From Methyloceanibacter caenitepidi (GTDB lineage: Bacteria > Pseudomonadota > Alphaproteobacteria > Rhizobiales > Methyloligellaceae): a DNA stretch of 64,000 bases. Where the stretch lies: the NCBI RefSeq assembly GCF_000828475.1, contig NZ_AP014648.1, positions 1,054,001-1,118,000 on the forward strand, in the 5' to 3' direction. Below are positions 63,875-64,000 of this stretch, piece after piece. The notes below the pieces were generated by a model. It was not told the DNA's origin and did no database searches. It worked only from the letters and a program-made list of their open reading frames with translations. The stretch's first letter is position 1, and every line of letters starts with the position of its first letter. The translations under genes and the position numbers were made by a program.

Positions 63875-64000
63875 CTACCTGCCGCCTTGCAGGAGCGATT
63901 CGACGTAAGCTGGCACGATCTCCGTCGCCGAGCCGTAATGAGTCTCGGCGAAGAGGGTCGCGCCCTCTGACGGCTCGAGATTGAGTTCGACCGTATGAGC
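63875..64000 (-). CDS. C-terminal end of an unidentified protein (starts outside window)
   Basis: The last 41 residues of a minus-strand gene, ending [10 protein letters not shown] before TAG at 63877-63875. The segment [19 protein letters not shown] with [10 protein letters not shown] is acidic and beta-rich. The family cannot be named from so little; an SRPBCC-like end is one guess. Convergent with the RNA methyltransferase, 20 bp apart. Confidence 0.55.
   Translation of the reverse strand, partial: AHTVELNLEPSEGATLFAETHYGSATEIVPAYVESLLQGGR

Overview
The window reads as a chromosomal segment of a GC-rich alphaproteobacterium, most likely of the order Hyphomicrobiales (Rhizobiales). The signs are a CcrM-type GANTC methyltransferase at the left edge, a TIGR02301 family protein, a NadQ-like regulator with nadABC, an xseB-dxs-tlyA-RNA methyltransferase backbone, and a LexA box of the alphaproteobacterial direct-repeat type (GTTC-N7-GTTC). 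A methylotroph-like genus in the Hyphomicrobiaceae area is possible, but nothing here proves it. Nearly all of it is dense housekeeping sequence. I see no insertion sequence, prophage, CRISPR array, rRNA or tRNA.

Layout. 0-6.7 kb: ccrM (partial), an alpha/beta hydrolase, an Rrf2 regulator facing a SAM methyltransferase, rnhB, a PA0069-type radical SAM gene with an apparent LexA-controlled leaderless promoter, and two small glycosyltransferase-like genes (TIGR04283/TIGR04282). 6.7-11.9 kb: a large autotransporter with a repetitive passenger, and an AraC regulator. 12-20.4 kb: moaB, a family-4-like uracil-DNA glycosylase with only three cysteines, ETF-ubiquinone oxidoreductase, a TPR protein, ispE, a polyprenyl diphosphate synthase, a DUF2007 protein and a TrmN6-like methyltransferase. 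20.4-23.3 kb: two tiny secreted Gly/Tyr/Arg-rich proteins and a secreted protein with a duplicated domain and a CFLTTA-type tail. 23.4-31.4 kb: S49 peptidase, glyQS, VOC protein, gamma-glutamylcyclotransferase-like protein and pyruvate phosphate dikinase. 31.4-38.3 kb: a SleB-type cell-wall hydrolase, the nadA-nadB-nadC operon with two NadQ-like operators, and an L,D-transpeptidase homologue that has lost its catalytic motif. 38.3-45.5 kb: APC permease, ABC-2 exporter, PQQ-type sugar dehydrogenase, nadQ, a Cys-phosphatase and an HD hydrolase. 45.7-56.7 kb: DUF2188, tag, ygfZ, dihydroorotase, LysE exporter, SRAP peptidase, PPK2, O-methyltransferase, FAD oxidoreductase and Sua5. 56.8-64 kb: HDAC-family deacetylase, xseB, dxs, two adjacent SET-domain genes on the opposite strand, tlyA and a TrmA/RlmD-like methyltransferase.

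The genes link in a few clear ways. NadQ (about 43.3-44.3 kb) and its likely target nadABC with paired operators lie within 10 kb of each other. Isoprenoid supply is represented by dxs, ispE and the polyprenyl synthase. DNA maintenance is represented by ccrM, rnhB, tag, the uracil glycosylase, xseB, SRAP and the apparently SOS-controlled radical SAM gene. No complete unknown multi-gene system is evident. The most interesting signals are the leaderless LexA promoter, the catalytically dead L,D-transpeptidase, the SET-gene pair inserted between dxs and tlyA, and the Rrf2/methyltransferase pair with its perfect palindrome.
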